A stretch of DNA of 64,000 bases from Candidatus Kinetoplastibacterium desouzaii TCC079E (GTDB taxonomy: Bacteria > Pseudomonadota > Gammaproteobacteria > Burkholderiales > Burkholderiaceae_B): positions 124,001 through 188,000 of the forward strand of contig NC_020294.1 in NCBI RefSeq assembly GCF_000340795.1, written 5' to 3'. Positions 30,938 to 41,482 of the stretch are shown one piece after another. The notes below the pieces were generated by a model. That model saw nothing but the letters and a program-made list of their open reading frames with translations, ran no database searches and was not told the origin of the DNA. The first letter of the stretch is position 1. Every line of letters starts with the position of its first letter. A program made the position numbers and the translations under genes.

Positions 30938-31081
30938 AACAATAAATTTTTAAAAGTGGTTTTTAGATTGAAATTAGAATAATATATAATAATATTAGAT
31001 TAGAGTTGTTATTTTTATAAACATAAAGTGAATGTACAATAGTAATAGCTGATTGTCGATACTAAAATACTAAGGTTTATC

Positions 31082-32233
31082 GTGTTCTCTCAACTTTTTA
31101 AAGATAGAAATGAATTATCCCCTGCAATATTAGCTTTGTCTGGTGGGGAGATATTTAAAGGTTTGTCTATAGGTGCTCCTGGATATACTGTAGCAGAAGT
31201 CGTATTTAATACTTCAATGACTGGATATCAAGAAATTCTCACTGATCCAAGTTATACTGGTCAGATAGTTACTTTAACCTATCCTCATATAGGTAATACA
31301 GGAGTAAACAATGAAGACATAGAGTCAAATAAGATACATGTTTCTGGATTAATTATCCGTAATTGTACAAGTGTATTTTCCAATTTTAGAGCCAAATGTT
31401 CTCTACCTACATACTTAAAGGATAATGGTATTGTTGCTATTTCTGATATTGATACTAGGAAACTAACCCGTATTTTGAGAGAATCAGGTTCTCAGGGAGC
31501 TTGTATCCTTGTAGGAGATGATTCTAAAAAGGCTATTGAATTAGCTAGAGGTTTTTCTGGAATGTCTGGTCAAGATTTAGCGCAAGTTGTTTCTAGACCT
31601 AATGTAGAAACTTGGTCAGAGGGAATTTGGAATTTAGGAGAAGGATTTTCTAAACCTAAGACTTCGAAGTTTCATGTTGTGGCATATGATTTTGGTGTTA
31701 AAAGCAACATTTTACGTCTTTTAGTAGATCGTGGTTGTGATGTAACCATAGTTCCAGCAAAAACATCGGCAAACGATGTTATGAAATTAAATCCTGATGG
31801 AGTTTTTTTATCAAATGGTCCGGGAGATCCTGAACCATGTGATTATGCAATAACAGCTGTTAAATTCTTTTTGGAAAACAAGATACCACTGTTTGGTATT
31901 TGTTTGGGTCATCAGTTGATGGGATTAGCAGTAGGGGCTAGAACAGTTAAGATGAAAACTGGTCATCATGGAGCGAATCATCCTGTTCAAGATTTACAAT
32001 CTAGAAAGGTATTTATTACTAGTCAAAATCATGGATTTGCTGTGGATGCTGCCTCTCTTCCAGAGAATGCTAGAGTGACTCATGTGTCTTTGTTTGATGG
32101 TTCTTTACAAGGTTTTGAGTTAATAGATCGTCCAGCTTTCTGTTTCCAGGGTCATCCTGAAGCTAGTCCAGGGCCAGTAGATATTACTGTTTTATTCGAT
32201 AAGTTTATTAGCCTAATGTGCTTAAAAAAATAA
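31082..32233 (+). CDS. carA: Carbamoyl-phosphate synthase small subunit
   Basis: CarA is the glutamine amidotransferase subunit that feeds ammonia to CarB. The start is a GTG at 31082 with AAGG 6 bases upstream; no suitable in-frame ATG exists, and the resulting N-terminus ([12 protein letters not shown]) matches the family. The 383-residue protein has the N-terminal CPSase domain with [11 protein letters not shown] and a class I amidotransferase domain with catalytic C in FGICLGHQ, plus the histidine/glutamate pair in FQGHPEAS. It is followed 10 bases later by carB. Confidence 0.97.
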   Translation: MFSQLFKDRNELSPAILALSGGEIFKGLSIGAPGYTVAEVVFNTSMTGYQEILTDPSYTGQIVTLTYPHIGNTGVNNEDIESNKIHVSGLIIRNCTSVFSNFRAKCSLPTYLKDNGIVAISDIDTRKLTRILRESGSQGACILVGDDSKKAIELARGFSGMSGQDLAQVVSRPNVETWSEGIWNLGEGFSKPKTSKFHVVAYDFGVKSNILRLLVDRGCDVTIVPAKTSANDVMKLNPDGVFLSNGPGDPEPCDYAITAVKFFLENKIPLFGICLGHQLMGLAVGARTVKMKTGHHGANHPVQDLQSRKVFITSQNHGFAVDAASLPENARVTHVSLFDGSLQGFELIDRPAFCFQGHPEASPGPVDITVLFDKFISLMCLKK

Positions 32234-32243
32234 AGGTTGCAAA

Positions 32244-35200
32244 ATGCCGAAGCGTACAGACCTAAAAAGTATTCTTATTATTGGAGCTGGTCCTATAGTT
32301 ATAGGCCAAGCTTGTGAGTTTGACTATTCTGGAGCTCAAGCTTGTAAAGCTCTTAAGTCAGAAGGTTTTAGAACTATTTTAGTTAATAGTAATCCAGCCA
32401 CTATAATGACTGATCCAGAGACTGCAGATGTTACATATATAGAGCCTATAAATTGGCAAGCTGTAGAAAAAATTATAGAAAAAGAAAGACCTGATGCTTT
32501 GTTGCCTACAATGGGTGGACAAACCGCATTAAATTGTGCATTGGATTTATCTAGCCATGGTGTTTTGGATAAATATAATGTCGAGTTGATTGGAGCTAAT
32601 GCAAAAGCCATTGAAAAGGCTGAGGATAGGAATAAGTTTAAGAAGGCTATGACAGATATAGGTTTAGAATCAGCTAAGTCTGGTTTAGCTCATAGCATGA
32701 AAGAAGCATGGGAAGTTCAACAAAGTATAGCTGCTAATTCAGAAGTATCTGGTTTTCCTGTAGTTATCCGCCCAAGTTTTACTATGGGTGGTTCTGGTGG
32801 TGGTATTGCTTATAATGCGGATGAATTTGAAGAAATTTGTACTAGAGGGTTAGAGGCATCTCCAACAAAAGAGCTTTTGATTGAGGAATCTCTATTGGGT
32901 TGGAAAGAGTTTGAAATGGAGGTTATAAGGGACAAAGCAGATAATTGCATTATAATTTGTTCTATAGAAAATTTAGATCCTATGGGAGTCCATACTGGAG
33001 ACTCTATTACAGTTGCTCCGGCTCAAACATTGACTGATAGAGAATATCAGATTATGCGTAGTGCTTCTATCGCTGTTCTGCGTGAGATAGGAGTTGATAC
33101 TGGTGGTTCTAATGTGCAGTTTGCTGTAAATCCTGATACAGGACGTATGGTTGTCATAGAGATGAACCCAAGAGTTTCAAGGTCATCTGCATTAGCATCC
33201 AAAGCTACTGGGTTTCCTATTGCAAAAGTTGCTGCTTTGTTAGCAGTTGGTTTTACTTTAGACGAATTAAAGAATGATATTACCGGTGGCCTAACTCCTG
33301 CTTCATTTGAACCTTCTATTGATTATGTTGTTACAAAGGTACCACGTTTTGCTTTTGAAAAATTTCCTACTGCTGACTCTCGTTTAACAACACAAATGAA
33401 ATCTGTTGGTGAGGTTATGGCTATAGGTAGAACTTTTCAAGAGTCTTTTCAAAAGGCTCTTAGGGGGTTGGAGGTTGGAGTTGACGGATTAAATCAAAAG
33501 ACCGTTGACCGTGAAACCTTACAGGTTGAGTTGGGAGAACCTGGGCCTGAAAGAATATGGTATGTGGCAGATGCTTTTGCGCAAGGTTGGTCAGTTGAAG
33601 AGGTTCATTCTATTACTAAAATAGATTCTTGGTTCTTGGATCAGATAAAGAATATTGTTGATATTGAATTGTCTCTAGAAACTTATAATTTATCTAATTT
33701 GGATCATAGCACATTGCTTGAATTAAAGCGTCGTGGTTTCTCGGATACAAGAATAGGCTTTTTATTGGATGCATCAGAGTCTGAGATAAGAAAGTTGCGC
33801 CACCAGTTTGGAATAAGACCTGTGTATAAAAGAGTAGATACTTGTGCGGCAGAGTTTTCAACTCGCACTGCATATATGTATTCTACATATGAAGATGAGT
33901 GTGAGTCACATCCATCTGATGATAAGAAGAAAGTTGTTATTTTGGGTGGTGGTCCAAATAGAATTGGCCAGGGAATTGAGTTTGATTATTGTTGTGTTCA
34001 TGCCTCTTTGGCTTTAAAAGAGGATGGTTATGAAACAATAATGATTAATTGTAATCCAGAGACTGTTTCCACAGATTATGATACATCTGATAGACTGTAT
34101 TTTGAGCCATTGACATTAGAGAATGTTTTAGAAATAGTTTATAAAGAAAATCCAATTGGTGTAATAGTTCATTACGGAGGTCAAACTCCTTTAAAATTAG
34201 CAAAGTCTTTGGAAGCTAATGGTGTTCCTATAATAGGCACAAGTCCAGAATCTATAGACATAGCAGAAGATAGAGAAAGATTTCAGAAGCTTTTAAATAA
34301 AATAAATTTACGTCAACCTCCTAATCGTACAGCTAGAACTGAGTCTGAGGCATTAGCTCTTGCTATCGAAATAGGATATCCTTTGGTCGTTCGTCCTAGT
34401 TATGTATTAGGCGGTAGAGCTATGGAAATAGTTCATGAGCAGAATGATCTTGAACGATATATGAGAGAAGCTGTTAAGGTAAGTAATGATTCTCCTGTAT
34501 TGTTGGATAGATTTTTAAATAATGCTACTGAAGTGGATGTTGATTGTATATCAGATGGTATTGATTCATTTATAGGTGGGGTAATGGAGCATATAGAGCA
34601 AGCTGGCGTCCATTCTGGTGATTCTGCTTGTAGTTTGCCTCATTATTCTCTATCAGATGAGATAGTTTCTGATATAAAGAATCAAACTAATTTGATAGCA
34701 AAATCTTTAAATGTTAAAGGGTTGATGAACATTCAGTTTGCTGTGCAGGATGGAGATGTGTACGTATTAGAGGTAAATCCTAGAGCTTCTCGTACTGTTC
34801 CCTATGTTTCAAAATCTACTGGTTTGCAGTTAGCCAAAATTGCAGCAAGAGTTATGGTTGGTCAAAGCTTATCTTCACAAGGGATAAAGAAAGAGATTAT
34901 TCCTAGTTATTTTTCTGTTAAGGAATCTGTATTTCCTTTTGTTAAATTTCCTGGAGTGGATACAATTCTTGGTCCTGAAATGAAATCAACAGGTGAAGTA
35001 ATGGGTGTTGGTAGAAGTTTTGGTGAGGCTTTTGTGAAGGCTCAAATGGGAGCTGGAGTTAAATTACCTGAATCTGGATTGGTTTTTATTAGTGTTAAAG
35101 AACAAGATAAGAACCTTGCTGTGGAGATTGCTAAGGGATTACATGATTTAGGATTCAAGATTATAGCAACTAGAGGAACAGCAAAGAAAATAAGTGAAGT

Positions 35201-35486
35201 TGGCCTCCCTGTTCAAATTGTTAATAAGGTTAATGAAGGTCGCCCTCATATAGTTGATATGATTAAGAACGGTGATATTTCTTTGGTTATTAATACAGTT
35301 GAAGAGAGAAGAAATGCTATTATTGATTCTCGTACAATAAGAGTTCAGTCACTAGCAAATCGTGTTACTTGTTTTACAACAATTGCTGGAGCTCGTGCTG
35401 CTGTAGAAGGAATGCAGTATTTGAGAAAAGGACTTGGATTGCAAGTTTATTCTTTACAGGAGTTACATGCTTCTTTAAAACACTAG
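32244..35486 (+). CDS. carB: Carbamoyl-phosphate synthase large subunit
   Basis: The 1080-residue synthetase makes carbamoyl phosphate for pyrimidines and arginine. It shows the internal duplication of the family: ATP-grasp half one ([19 protein letters not shown] at residue ~11, [29 protein letters not shown]) and half two ([19 protein letters not shown] near residue 565, [18 protein letters not shown]). An MGS-type allosteric domain occupies the last ~140 residues, so regulation by nucleotides or ornithine may persist. Length is full. carA lies directly upstream and a strong terminator follows. Confidence 0.98.
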   Translation: MPKRTDLKSILIIGAGPIVIGQACEFDYSGAQACKALKSEGFRTILVNSNPATIMTDPETADVTYIEPINWQAVEKIIEKERPDALLPTMGGQTALNCALDLSSHGVLDKYNVELIGANAKAIEKAEDRNKFKKAMTDIGLESAKSGLAHSMKEAWEVQQSIAANSEVSGFPVVIRPSFTMGGSGGGIAYNADEFEEICTRGLEASPTKELLIEESLLGWKEFEMEVIRDKADNCIIICSIENLDPMGVHTGDSITVAPAQTLTDREYQIMRSASIAVLREIGVDTGGSNVQFAVNPDTGRMVVIEMNPRVSRSSALASKATGFPIAKVAALLAVGFTLDELKNDITGGLTPASFEPSIDYVVTKVPRFAFEKFPTADSRLTTQMKSVGEVMAIGRTFQESFQKALRGLEVGVDGLNQKTVDRETLQVELGEPGPERIWYVADAFAQGWSVEEVHSITKIDSWFLDQIKNIVDIELSLETYNLSNLDHSTLLELKRRGFSDTRIGFLLDASESEIRKLRHQFGIRPVYKRVDTCAAEFSTRTAYMYSTYEDECESHPSDDKKKVVILGGGPNRIGQGIEFDYCCVHASLALKEDGYETIMINCNPETVSTDYDTSDRLYFEPLTLENVLEIVYKENPIGVIVHYGGQTPLKLAKSLEANGVPIIGTSPESIDIAEDRERFQKLLNKINLRQPPNRTARTESEALALAIEIGYPLVVRPSYVLGGRAMEIVHEQNDLERYMREAVKVSNDSPVLLDRFLNNATEVDVDCISDGIDSFIGGVMEHIEQAGVHSGDSACSLPHYSLSDEIVSDIKNQTNLIAKSLNVKGLMNIQFAVQDGDVYVLEVNPRASRTVPYVSKSTGLQLAKIAARVMVGQSLSSQGIKKEIIPSYFSVKESVFPFVKFPGVDTILGPEMKSTGEVMGVGRSFGEAFVKAQMGAGVKLPESGLVFISVKEQDKNLAVEIAKGLHDLGFKIIATRGTAKKISEVGLPVQIVNKVNEGRPHIVDMIKNGDISLVINTVEERRNAIIDSRTIRVQSLANRVTCFTTIAGARAAVEGMQYLRKGLGLQVYSLQELHASLKH

Positions 35487-35558
35487 TTTTTTATACTTTA
35501 GTGTTTGCTGATAGTTTAAATTGCATTTTGAGTTATTTTTTTATTTAGTAAAATTATT

Positions 35559-35595
35559 AAAAACCCCGATTCTGTTATGAGTCGGGGTTTTGTAT
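35559..35595 (+). terminator. Rho-independent terminator after carB
   Basis: Stem aaaaccccga (35560-35569) pairs with tcggggtttt (35582-35591), the most GC-rich stem in the neighbourhood, followed by a T-rich run. It lies 70 bases after carB and 45 before greA, so it either ends carAB or acts in the greA leader. Confidence 0.85.
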
Positions 35596-35640
35596 TTATA
35601 ATTGAATCGTGTTTGTAAGTATTTTTATAGGAGGCAAATT

Positions 35641-36117
35641 ATGGCTGTTATTCCACTTACTATTAAGGGAGCAGAATCTTTACGTAAAGAACTACATCAA
35701 TTAAAGACTGAAGAAAGGCCTTCGGTGATTAATGCTATAGCAGAAGCTCGTTCTCATGGAGACCTTTCTGAAAATGCTGAATATGATGCTGCTAGAGAAC
35801 GTCAAGGATTTATTGAAAGTAGAATTGCTAATTTGGAAAGTATTCTGTCTAATGCTCAATTGATAGATCCTAAAAGCATACTTTCTGAAGGAAAGGTTGT
35901 GTTTGGTGCTACTGTTAATATAGAAGATTTAAATTCTAAAGAAAAATATTCATACCAAATAGTTGGAGATGCTGAGGCTGATATTAAACTAAATCTAATA
36001 TCTATTTCTAGTCCTATGGCCAGAGCTATGATTGGCAAGGAAGAAGGTGATATTATTGAGGTTAGAGCTCCATCAGGGAATTATGAGTACGAAATTATAG
36101 AAATAAGTTATATATAA
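35641..36117 (+). CDS. greA: Transcription elongation factor GreA
   Basis: GreA rescues backtracked RNA polymerase by stimulating transcript cleavage. The start is ATG 35641, preceded by AGGAGG at 8 bases; an in-frame upstream extension to 35602 would not fit the family. The 158-residue protein has the N-terminal coiled coil with the tip motif ARSHGDLSENAEYDAA (catalytic acidic residues intact) and a C-terminal FKBP-like domain. A TATAAT sequence at 35597-35602, just past the terminator, may be its own -10 box. Confidence 0.96.
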   Translation: MAVIPLTIKGAESLRKELHQLKTEERPSVINAIAEARSHGDLSENAEYDAARERQGFIESRIANLESILSNAQLIDPKSILSEGKVVFGATVNIEDLNSKEKYSYQIVGDAEADIKLNLISISSPMARAMIGKEEGDIIEVRAPSGNYEYEIIEISYI

Positions 36118-36154
36118 TTTAATACTTTTTTATGAGTTTATTATACGTCTATAG

Positions 36155-36199
36155 TTACTTAGAAGAATATTTCTGTTGTAGAAAAATTCTTCTAAGTAA
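36155..36199. terminator. Bidirectional terminator between greA and yhbY
   Basis: A perfect 14-base inverted repeat, ttacttagaagaat at 36155-36168 and attcttctaagtaa at 36186-36199, with further pairing (tttct/agaaa) inside the loop. It lies between convergent greA and yhbY and is followed by T-rich sequence on the plus strand. Confidence 0.75.
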
Positions 36200-36218
36200 T
36201 ATTGTTTGTTTTTTGGTT

Positions 36219-36500
36219 CTAAATTTCACTATTGTGTTTATATATAACTACGATTTTGCCAATTTGTTGTATTAATTGACAGTTCGTTTTTTCACATATG
36301 TTTTTTATGATATCTTGACGTTCTTGCTTTTCTTTAGTATTTATTTTTATTTTTATAAGTTTATGTGCTTTTAGTGCTGTAATAATTTCTTTTAGAACTT
36401 GTTCTGTAAAACCTTTGTTTCCTATCATAACTACAGGTTCAAGTTTATGAGCTATGGATTTGCAAATATTTAATTTAGTATAATCAGGATTTGTATGCAT
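36219..36500 (-). CDS. yhbY: CRM-domain RNA-binding protein YhbY
   Basis: A 93-residue single CRM (CRS1-YhbY) domain protein, thought to bind precursors of the large ribosomal subunit. The GxxG-type signature is visible in VVMIGNKGFTEQVLKEI near residue 25, followed by ALKAHKLIKIKI, and the C-terminal QIGKIVVIYKHN matches the family end. Only 20 bases separate its start codon from that of the divergent rlmE, so each promoter must lie inside the other gene or overlap it. The arrangement greA-yhbY/rlmE-ftsH is common in related bacteria. Confidence 0.93.
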   Translation of the reverse strand: MHTNPDYTKLNICKSIAHKLEPVVMIGNKGFTEQVLKEIITALKAHKLIKIKINTKEKQERQDIIKNICEKTNCQLIQQIGKIVVIYKHNSEI

Positions 36501-36520
36501 ATGTTTGGAATTTTATAATA

Positions 36521-37174
36521 ATGGCAAAAGATAAATCAACTAAAATATGGATTAAACATCATATTGAAGATCCTTATGTAAAACTAGCGCATCAAAAAGG
36601 ATATCGCGCTAGAGCTGCTTTTAAGTTAATAGAACTATTAGACTCCGAAAAAATTAATTTTAAGAATAAGAAAATTGTTATCGATCTTGGTTCATCTCCT
36701 GGTAGTTGGTCTCAAGTTATGAGAGAAAGAATGATTTTACCAGATGGAAGCATGAATGGAAAAATTATTGCTTTGGATATGTTACCTATGGAGCCAATTT
36801 CAGGGGTAGATTTTATACAAGGAGACTTTAGAGATTATGATACTATAGAAAAATTAAAGAAATATATATCTAATCAGTCGGTAGATATTGTAATTTCTGA
36901 TATGGCCCCCAACTTAACAGGTATAGCTAGTGCAGATAGCGCTAGAGTACAGCATGTTTGTGAATTAGCAATGGAATTTTCTGTTTCTCATCTGAAAAAC
37001 AATGGAGTGATGATAGTGAAGGCTTTCCATGGAGCTGGTTTTTCACAAATTGTGTTTTTATATAAGAAATTTTTTAAAAGTGTTGTAGAAATTAAACCTC
37101 GAGCTTCTCGAGCTAATTCATCAGAAACTTTTTTAATAGCTAGAGAGCTTAAGCAAAGATTATTAGATTTTTAG
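36521..37174 (+). CDS. rlmE: 23S rRNA 2'-O-ribose U2552 methyltransferase
   Basis: RlmE (FtsJ/RrmJ) methylates U2552 in the A-loop of 23S rRNA. The start is ATG 36521 (MAKDKSTKIWIKHH); a longer reading from 36491 would run into the yhbY start. The 217-residue protein has the Rossmann SAM motif IDLGSSPGSWSQV and the K-D-K-E catalytic set: K in KGYRARAAFKL, D in ISDMAPNLTG, K in MIVKAFHG and E in SSETFLIA. A strong terminator follows, so it is probably transcribed alone. Confidence 0.95.
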   Translation: MAKDKSTKIWIKHHIEDPYVKLAHQKGYRARAAFKLIELLDSEKINFKNKKIVIDLGSSPGSWSQVMRERMILPDGSMNGKIIALDMLPMEPISGVDFIQGDFRDYDTIEKLKKYISNQSVDIVISDMAPNLTGIASADSARVQHVCELAMEFSVSHLKNNGVMIVKAFHGAGFSQIVFLYKKFFKSVVEIKPRASRANSSETFLIARELKQRLLDF

Positions 37175-37261
37175 TTTTTTAATAACTGAAAATAATGTTA
37201 ATGTTTGTTCTGAATATTATTATTATTTTGAATGTTGTTATGTTTGATAATATAATGTGGT

Positions 37262-37295
37262 CTGATTTTACTATCTCTAGTAAAATCAGTTTTTA
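37262..37295 (+). terminator. Rho-independent terminator after rlmE
   Basis: A perfect 12-base stem, ctgattttacta (37262-37273) with tagtaaaatcag (37278-37289), a 4-base loop and a run of five T. It lies 87 bases after rlmE and about 80 bases before ftsH. Confidence 0.88.
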
Positions 37296-37313
37296 ACTTT
37301 TTGTTGTTTTATA

Positions 37314-37334
37314 TTAACCCCTTAAATGGGTTAA
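37314..37334 (+). promoter_or_regulatory. Short hairpin in the ftsH leader
   Basis: A 7-base inverted repeat, ttaaccc (37314-37320) and gggttaa (37328-37334), with a 7-base loop, about 40 bases before the ftsH start. It lacks a T-run, so it is not a terminator. It could affect mRNA stability or translation, but this is only inferred. Confidence 0.35.
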
Positions 37335-37373
37335 ATGTATCCAATTTTCATAATTGTAAGCAGGAGCTCGACT

Positions 37374-39182
37374 TTGAATAGTTCTTTTTCAAAAGTTGCA
37401 GTTTGGATAGGGATTGCCCTAGCACTTTTTACTGTGTTTAGACATTTTGATGGACGTAGTAGATTCCAAGATAATTATACCTATACGCATTTTATGGATG
37501 ATGTTAGATCAGGCCATATAAAGAAAGTAGAGGTTCAGGGAGATGTTTTGCGTGTTTTATCCGATAACGGATATGTTCATTCTTTAGTCTCTCCAGGTGA
37601 TTTATGGATGGTTTCTGATTTGTTAAAAAACAATGTTCAGGTTGTTGCTAAACCTAGAGAAGAGCCATCTTTTTTAGCTAGTGTTTTTGTTTCATGGTTT
37701 CCTATGTTACTTCTAATAGGAGTATGGGTGTTTTTTATGAGACAAATGCAAGGTGGAGGTCGAGGTGGAGCTTTTAGTTTTGGGAAATCAAGAGCTAAGA
37801 TGTTGGATGATGCCACCAACAAAACTACTTTTGCTGATGTTGCAGGATGTGATGAAGCAAAGGAGGAAGTGCAGGAGTTAGTTGATTTCTTAAAAGATCC
37901 TACTAAATTCCAAAAACTTGGAGGAAGAATTCCGAGAGGTATATTGATGGTTGGCTCTCCAGGTACTGGAAAAACTTTATTGGCTAGAGCAATAGCAGGA
38001 GAAGCAAAAGTTCCTTTTTTTAGTATTTCTGGTTCTGATTTTGTTGAGATGTTTGTTGGTGTTGGTGCTTCAAGAGTAAGAGACATGTTTGAAAATGCCA
38101 AGAAATATTCTCCTTGTATAATTTTTATTGATGAGATTGATGCGGTAGGAAGACAAAGAGGTGCTGGTGTAGGAGGAGGAAATGATGAGCGAGAACAAAC
38201 TCTTAATCAGATGCTAGTAGAAATGGATGGTTTTGAAGCAGGTCAGGGAGTTGTTGTCATTGCTGCAACTAATAGACCTGATGTTTTGGATCCTGCATTA
38301 CTTAGACCTGGTCGTTTTGATAGACAGGTTGTTGTTCCTTTGCCTGATATCAAAGGTAGAGAGCAAATATTAAAGGTACATATGGGTAAAGTTCCATTAT
38401 CTGACGATGTTGATCCTTCTATATTAGCACGTGGCACTCCTGGATTCTCAGGGGCAGATTTATCTAATCTTGTTAATGAATCAGCATTATTTGCCGCAAG
38501 AAGAAATGCAAAGAAAGTAGAGATGTTTGATTTTGAGAAAGCAAAAGATAAGATAATGATGGGTGCTGAAAGGCTTTCTATGGTTATGCCAGAAGAAGAG
38601 CGACGTAATACAGCCTATCATGAATCTGGTCATGTTGTTGTAGCAAAGATGTTACCTAAAACTGATCCTGTTCATAAAGTTACGATAATACCTAGAGGTT
38701 TAGCTTTGGGTGTTACTATGCAACTACCTGATAGAGATCGTTATAGTATGGATAAAGAACGTTTGCTAAATACTATTTCTGTTTTGTTTGGTGGTCGTAT
38801 TGCTGAAGAAATTTTTATGAATCAAATGACAACTGGGGCTTCTAATGATTTTGAAAAAGCAACTTCTATTGCAAGAGATATAGTTACACGATATGGAATG
38901 ACTAAAGAATTGGGTCCGATGATATACGCTGATAATGAAAGTGAAGTATTTCTTGGTCGTAGTGTTACTAAAACAATACACGTTTCAGAGGCTACTATGC
39001 AGAAGGTTGATAATGAAATAAGAACAATTATTGATGATCAATATAACGTGGCAAGAAATATTATTGAATCTAATCGCGATATTATAGAGAATATGGCTGA
39101 GTCTTTATTGAAGCTAGAAACTTTAAACTCTGATCAGATTGATGACATTATTTCTAGAAAGCATTTATCTATTAATGATTAA
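37374..39182 (+). CDS. ftsH: ATP-dependent zinc metalloprotease FtsH
   Basis: FtsH is a membrane-anchored AAA+ protease that degrades misfolded membrane proteins and regulators such as LpxC. I choose TTG 37374 as start: AGGAG at 37362-37366 is 7 bases upstream and the product begins [11 protein letters not shown], like related FtsH. No ATG fits; an in-frame ATG at 37335 lacks a ribosome site. The 602-residue protein has two membrane helices (about residues 8-25 and 105-125), Walker A GSPGTGKT (194-201), Walker [10 protein letters not shown], the second region of homology and the zinc motif HESGH (416-420). All catalytic residues are present. folP and glmM follow. Confidence 0.96.
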   Translation: MNSSFSKVAVWIGIALALFTVFRHFDGRSRFQDNYTYTHFMDDVRSGHIKKVEVQGDVLRVLSDNGYVHSLVSPGDLWMVSDLLKNNVQVVAKPREEPSFLASVFVSWFPMLLLIGVWVFFMRQMQGGGRGGAFSFGKSRAKMLDDATNKTTFADVAGCDEAKEEVQELVDFLKDPTKFQKLGGRIPRGILMVGSPGTGKTLLARAIAGEAKVPFFSISGSDFVEMFVGVGASRVRDMFENAKKYSPCIIFIDEIDAVGRQRGAGVGGGNDEREQTLNQMLVEMDGFEAGQGVVVIAATNRPDVLDPALLRPGRFDRQVVVPLPDIKGREQILKVHMGKVPLSDDVDPSILARGTPGFSGADLSNLVNESALFAARRNAKKVEMFDFEKAKDKIMMGAERLSMVMPEEERRNTAYHESGHVVVAKMLPKTDPVHKVTIIPRGLALGVTMQLPDRDRYSMDKERLLNTISVLFGGRIAEEIFMNQMTTGASNDFEKATSIARDIVTRYGMTKELGPMIYADNESEVFLGRSVTKTIHVSEATMQKVDNEIRTIIDDQYNVARNIIESNRDIIENMAESLLKLETLNSDQIDDIISRKHLSIND

Positions 39183-39214
39183 AAAAGAATTATTTTATTA
39201 AAACATCTTTAAAT

Positions 39215-40057
39215 ATGATTCATAAAACTCTTCAATGTGGTCGTTTTAATCTTGATTGGTCATCTCCAGTAATTATGGGCATATTAAATCTTACTCCTGA
39301 TTCATTTTCAGATGGTGGTAGTTATACTTCTATTAGTACAGCATTACATCAGGCAGAGAGAATGATTAATGAAGGTGTTGATGTAATAGATATAGGGGCA
39401 GAGTCTACTAGACCATCATCTATATTTGTTCCTGCAGATGAGGAATTAAAAAGATTGTTACCTGTTGTTGAAGTTTTAATGGATTATAATATTCCTATAT
39501 CTATAGATACATATAAGCCAGAAGTTATGCAAGTTATGTTAGATATGGGGGTTGATTTAATAAATGATGTTCATGGTTTTATGAATCCATGTTCAATGGA
39601 GATTGTTTCTTCCTATAATTGTGCTCTTTGTGTTATGCATATGAAAGAACATATAGGCAATACTACACACCCTGATCTTATAGATTCAAAGAGCATTGTT
39701 GTTGATGTATGCGATTTTTTTGATAACCAGGTTAATAGGTTAGTAAATAACAATATAAATTCAGATAGATTGATTTTAGATCCTGGGTTCGGTTTTGGTA
39801 AAAGTGTAAAACAAAATTATTTTTTAATAAACAAATTGGCAGATATACGGTATAAAAATCTTCCTATTTTAGTAGGACTTTCTAGAAAATCAATGATTGG
39901 TAATATTACAGGTAATAATACGTCTAATCGCTTAATTGGGAGTATTGCTGCTATGTTATCTGCTGTGACAAATGGTGCTAATTTTGTAAGGGTTCATGAT
40001 GTTGCTTCAACTGTTGAGGCCCTTAAGATATGGGCTGCTGTAAATCAGGATTTTTAA
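39215..40057 (+). CDS. folP: Dihydropteroate synthase
   Basis: FolP joins p-aminobenzoate to the pterin to form dihydropteroate, the folate pathway step blocked by sulfonamides. The 280-residue TIM-barrel protein has MGILNLTPDSFSDGG (residues ~22-36), DVIDIGAESTRPSS near residue 60, and DPGFGFGKSVKQN near residue 190, all conserved substrate-binding loops. It lies 32 bases after ftsH and 4 bases before glmM, the common ftsH-folP-glmM order. Confidence 0.97.
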   Translation: MIHKTLQCGRFNLDWSSPVIMGILNLTPDSFSDGGSYTSISTALHQAERMINEGVDVIDIGAESTRPSSIFVPADEELKRLLPVVEVLMDYNIPISIDTYKPEVMQVMLDMGVDLINDVHGFMNPCSMEIVSSYNCALCVMHMKEHIGNTTHPDLIDSKSIVVDVCDFFDNQVNRLVNNNINSDRLILDPGFGFGKSVKQNYFLINKLADIRYKNLPILVGLSRKSMIGNITGNNTSNRLIGSIAAMLSAVTNGANFVRVHDVASTVEALKIWAAVNQDF

Positions 40058-40061
40058 TTTT

Positions 40062-41399
40062 ATGCGAAGTAAAAATTATTTTGGTACTGATGGTATCAGA
40101 GGATTGGTAGGTACATTACCAATTAATATTGATTTTGCATTTAAATTGGGTTTTGCAACTGGAACTGTTTTTATTGAAAGATATGGATATTCAAAAAATA
40201 AAACTATCGTTATAGGTAGAGACACTAGAATATCAGGTTGCATGTTGCAGTCTGCAGTTGTTTCAGGTTTGTTGGCTTCAGGTGTAAATGTTTTAAATGC
40301 CAGCATAGATCCTATGCCAACTTCTTCTATTGCTTTTTTAGTTAAGGATTTAGATGCTTTAGGGGGAGTTGTTGTGAGTGCTTCTCATAACCCTTATTAT
40401 TATAATGGTTTCAAATTTTTCGATTCAAGTGGCTTTAAATTATCTGAAGATATTGAGTTAGAGATAGAAGAAAGAATAAATCATAATATTTGTTATGATG
40501 GAAGCAATTTTGGTCAGTTTATTTTTGCAAATGATTCTGAAGACAGTTATATAAATTTTTGTAAAAAAACATTTCCTGGGGAATTAACGCTTAGTGGGTT
40601 GAAAATTGCATTGGATACAGCGAATGGTGCGGCTTATAAAATAGCTCCTCGCGTTTTTCAGGAATTAGGAGCTGAGATTTATTCTATAGGGATTACACCT
40701 AATGGACTCAATATTAATGATGGAGTTGGTTCGTTATCTACTGAATTGTTATTAAAAAGTATAAAAGAGAATAAATGTCATTTAGGTATTGCTCTTGATG
40801 GAGATGCAGATCGTATAATTATTATAGATTCTCTTGGTAATCAATTTAATGGTGATGAATTACTTTACATTATCATAAAAGATCATATGTTATTTAATAA
40901 AATTGATGGTGTTGTTGGTACTCATATGACTAATTATGGTTTTGAGTTTCAAATGGGAAAATTAGGAATTCCTTTTTGTAGATCTGATGTGGGTGATCGT
41001 TTTGTTTCGGAAGAATTACGAAAAAGAGGATGGTTATATGGCGGTGAGAACTCTGGTCATTTGCTTTGTTTAGGTTTTCACTCTACAGGAGATGGAATAG
41101 TTGCTGCGTTGCAGGTGTTAGCTGCTATAGTACGTAGCGGGCATGATATATCATATTTATTGAAAGATTTAAATATGTACGTTCAAAAAATTGTGAATAT
41201 ACCTTGGGATAGTTCTTGCAATTGGGATGATAATTCATCTATGAAAGAAGCCTTTTCTTTTGTAAAACAGAAATTATTAGGTAGGGGTCGTGTATTAATA
41301 AGAAAATCTGGTACAGAACCAGTAATGCGTTTGATGGTAGAGGCTGAGGATTCTTGTGTTGTGGATCATTATATTAATACTATTATTTCTTCTATATAG
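40062..41399 (+). CDS. glmM: Phosphoglucosamine mutase
   Basis: GlmM converts glucosamine 6-phosphate to glucosamine 1-phosphate for UDP-GlcNAc, hence peptidoglycan and lipid A. The 445-residue protein begins with FGTDGIRG, has the phosphoserine loop VSASHNPYYYNG (active serine about S108), the metal-binding LDGDADRI near residue 246, the sugar-specificity GGENSGHL and the phosphate-binding RKSGTEPVMR near the C-terminus. Complete. It is 4 bases after folP, so translation may be coupled. Confidence 0.97.
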   Translation: MRSKNYFGTDGIRGLVGTLPINIDFAFKLGFATGTVFIERYGYSKNKTIVIGRDTRISGCMLQSAVVSGLLASGVNVLNASIDPMPTSSIAFLVKDLDALGGVVVSASHNPYYYNGFKFFDSSGFKLSEDIELEIEERINHNICYDGSNFGQFIFANDSEDSYINFCKKTFPGELTLSGLKIALDTANGAAYKIAPRVFQELGAEIYSIGITPNGLNINDGVGSLSTELLLKSIKENKCHLGIALDGDADRIIIIDSLGNQFNGDELLYIIIKDHMLFNKIDGVVGTHMTNYGFEFQMGKLGIPFCRSDVGDRFVSEELRKRGWLYGGENSGHLLCLGFHSTGDGIVAALQVLAAIVRSGHDISYLLKDLNMYVQKIVNIPWDSSCNWDDNSSMKEAFSFVKQKLLGRGRVLIRKSGTEPVMRLMVEAEDSCVVDHYINTIISSI

Positions 41400-41482
41400 T
41401 AAATATCTGTCAATCTTATTTTCTTTGATGTCTGTCAATTTAGAGATTACTGTCTGCTGATTAAATTTTTTATAGTGTGTTT

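Noticed and set aside
37335-37373. Upstream in-frame ATG start for ftsH
   Set aside because: No ribosome site precedes it, the extra 13 residues do not match FtsH proteins, and the AGGAG at 37362-37366 points to TTG 37374.
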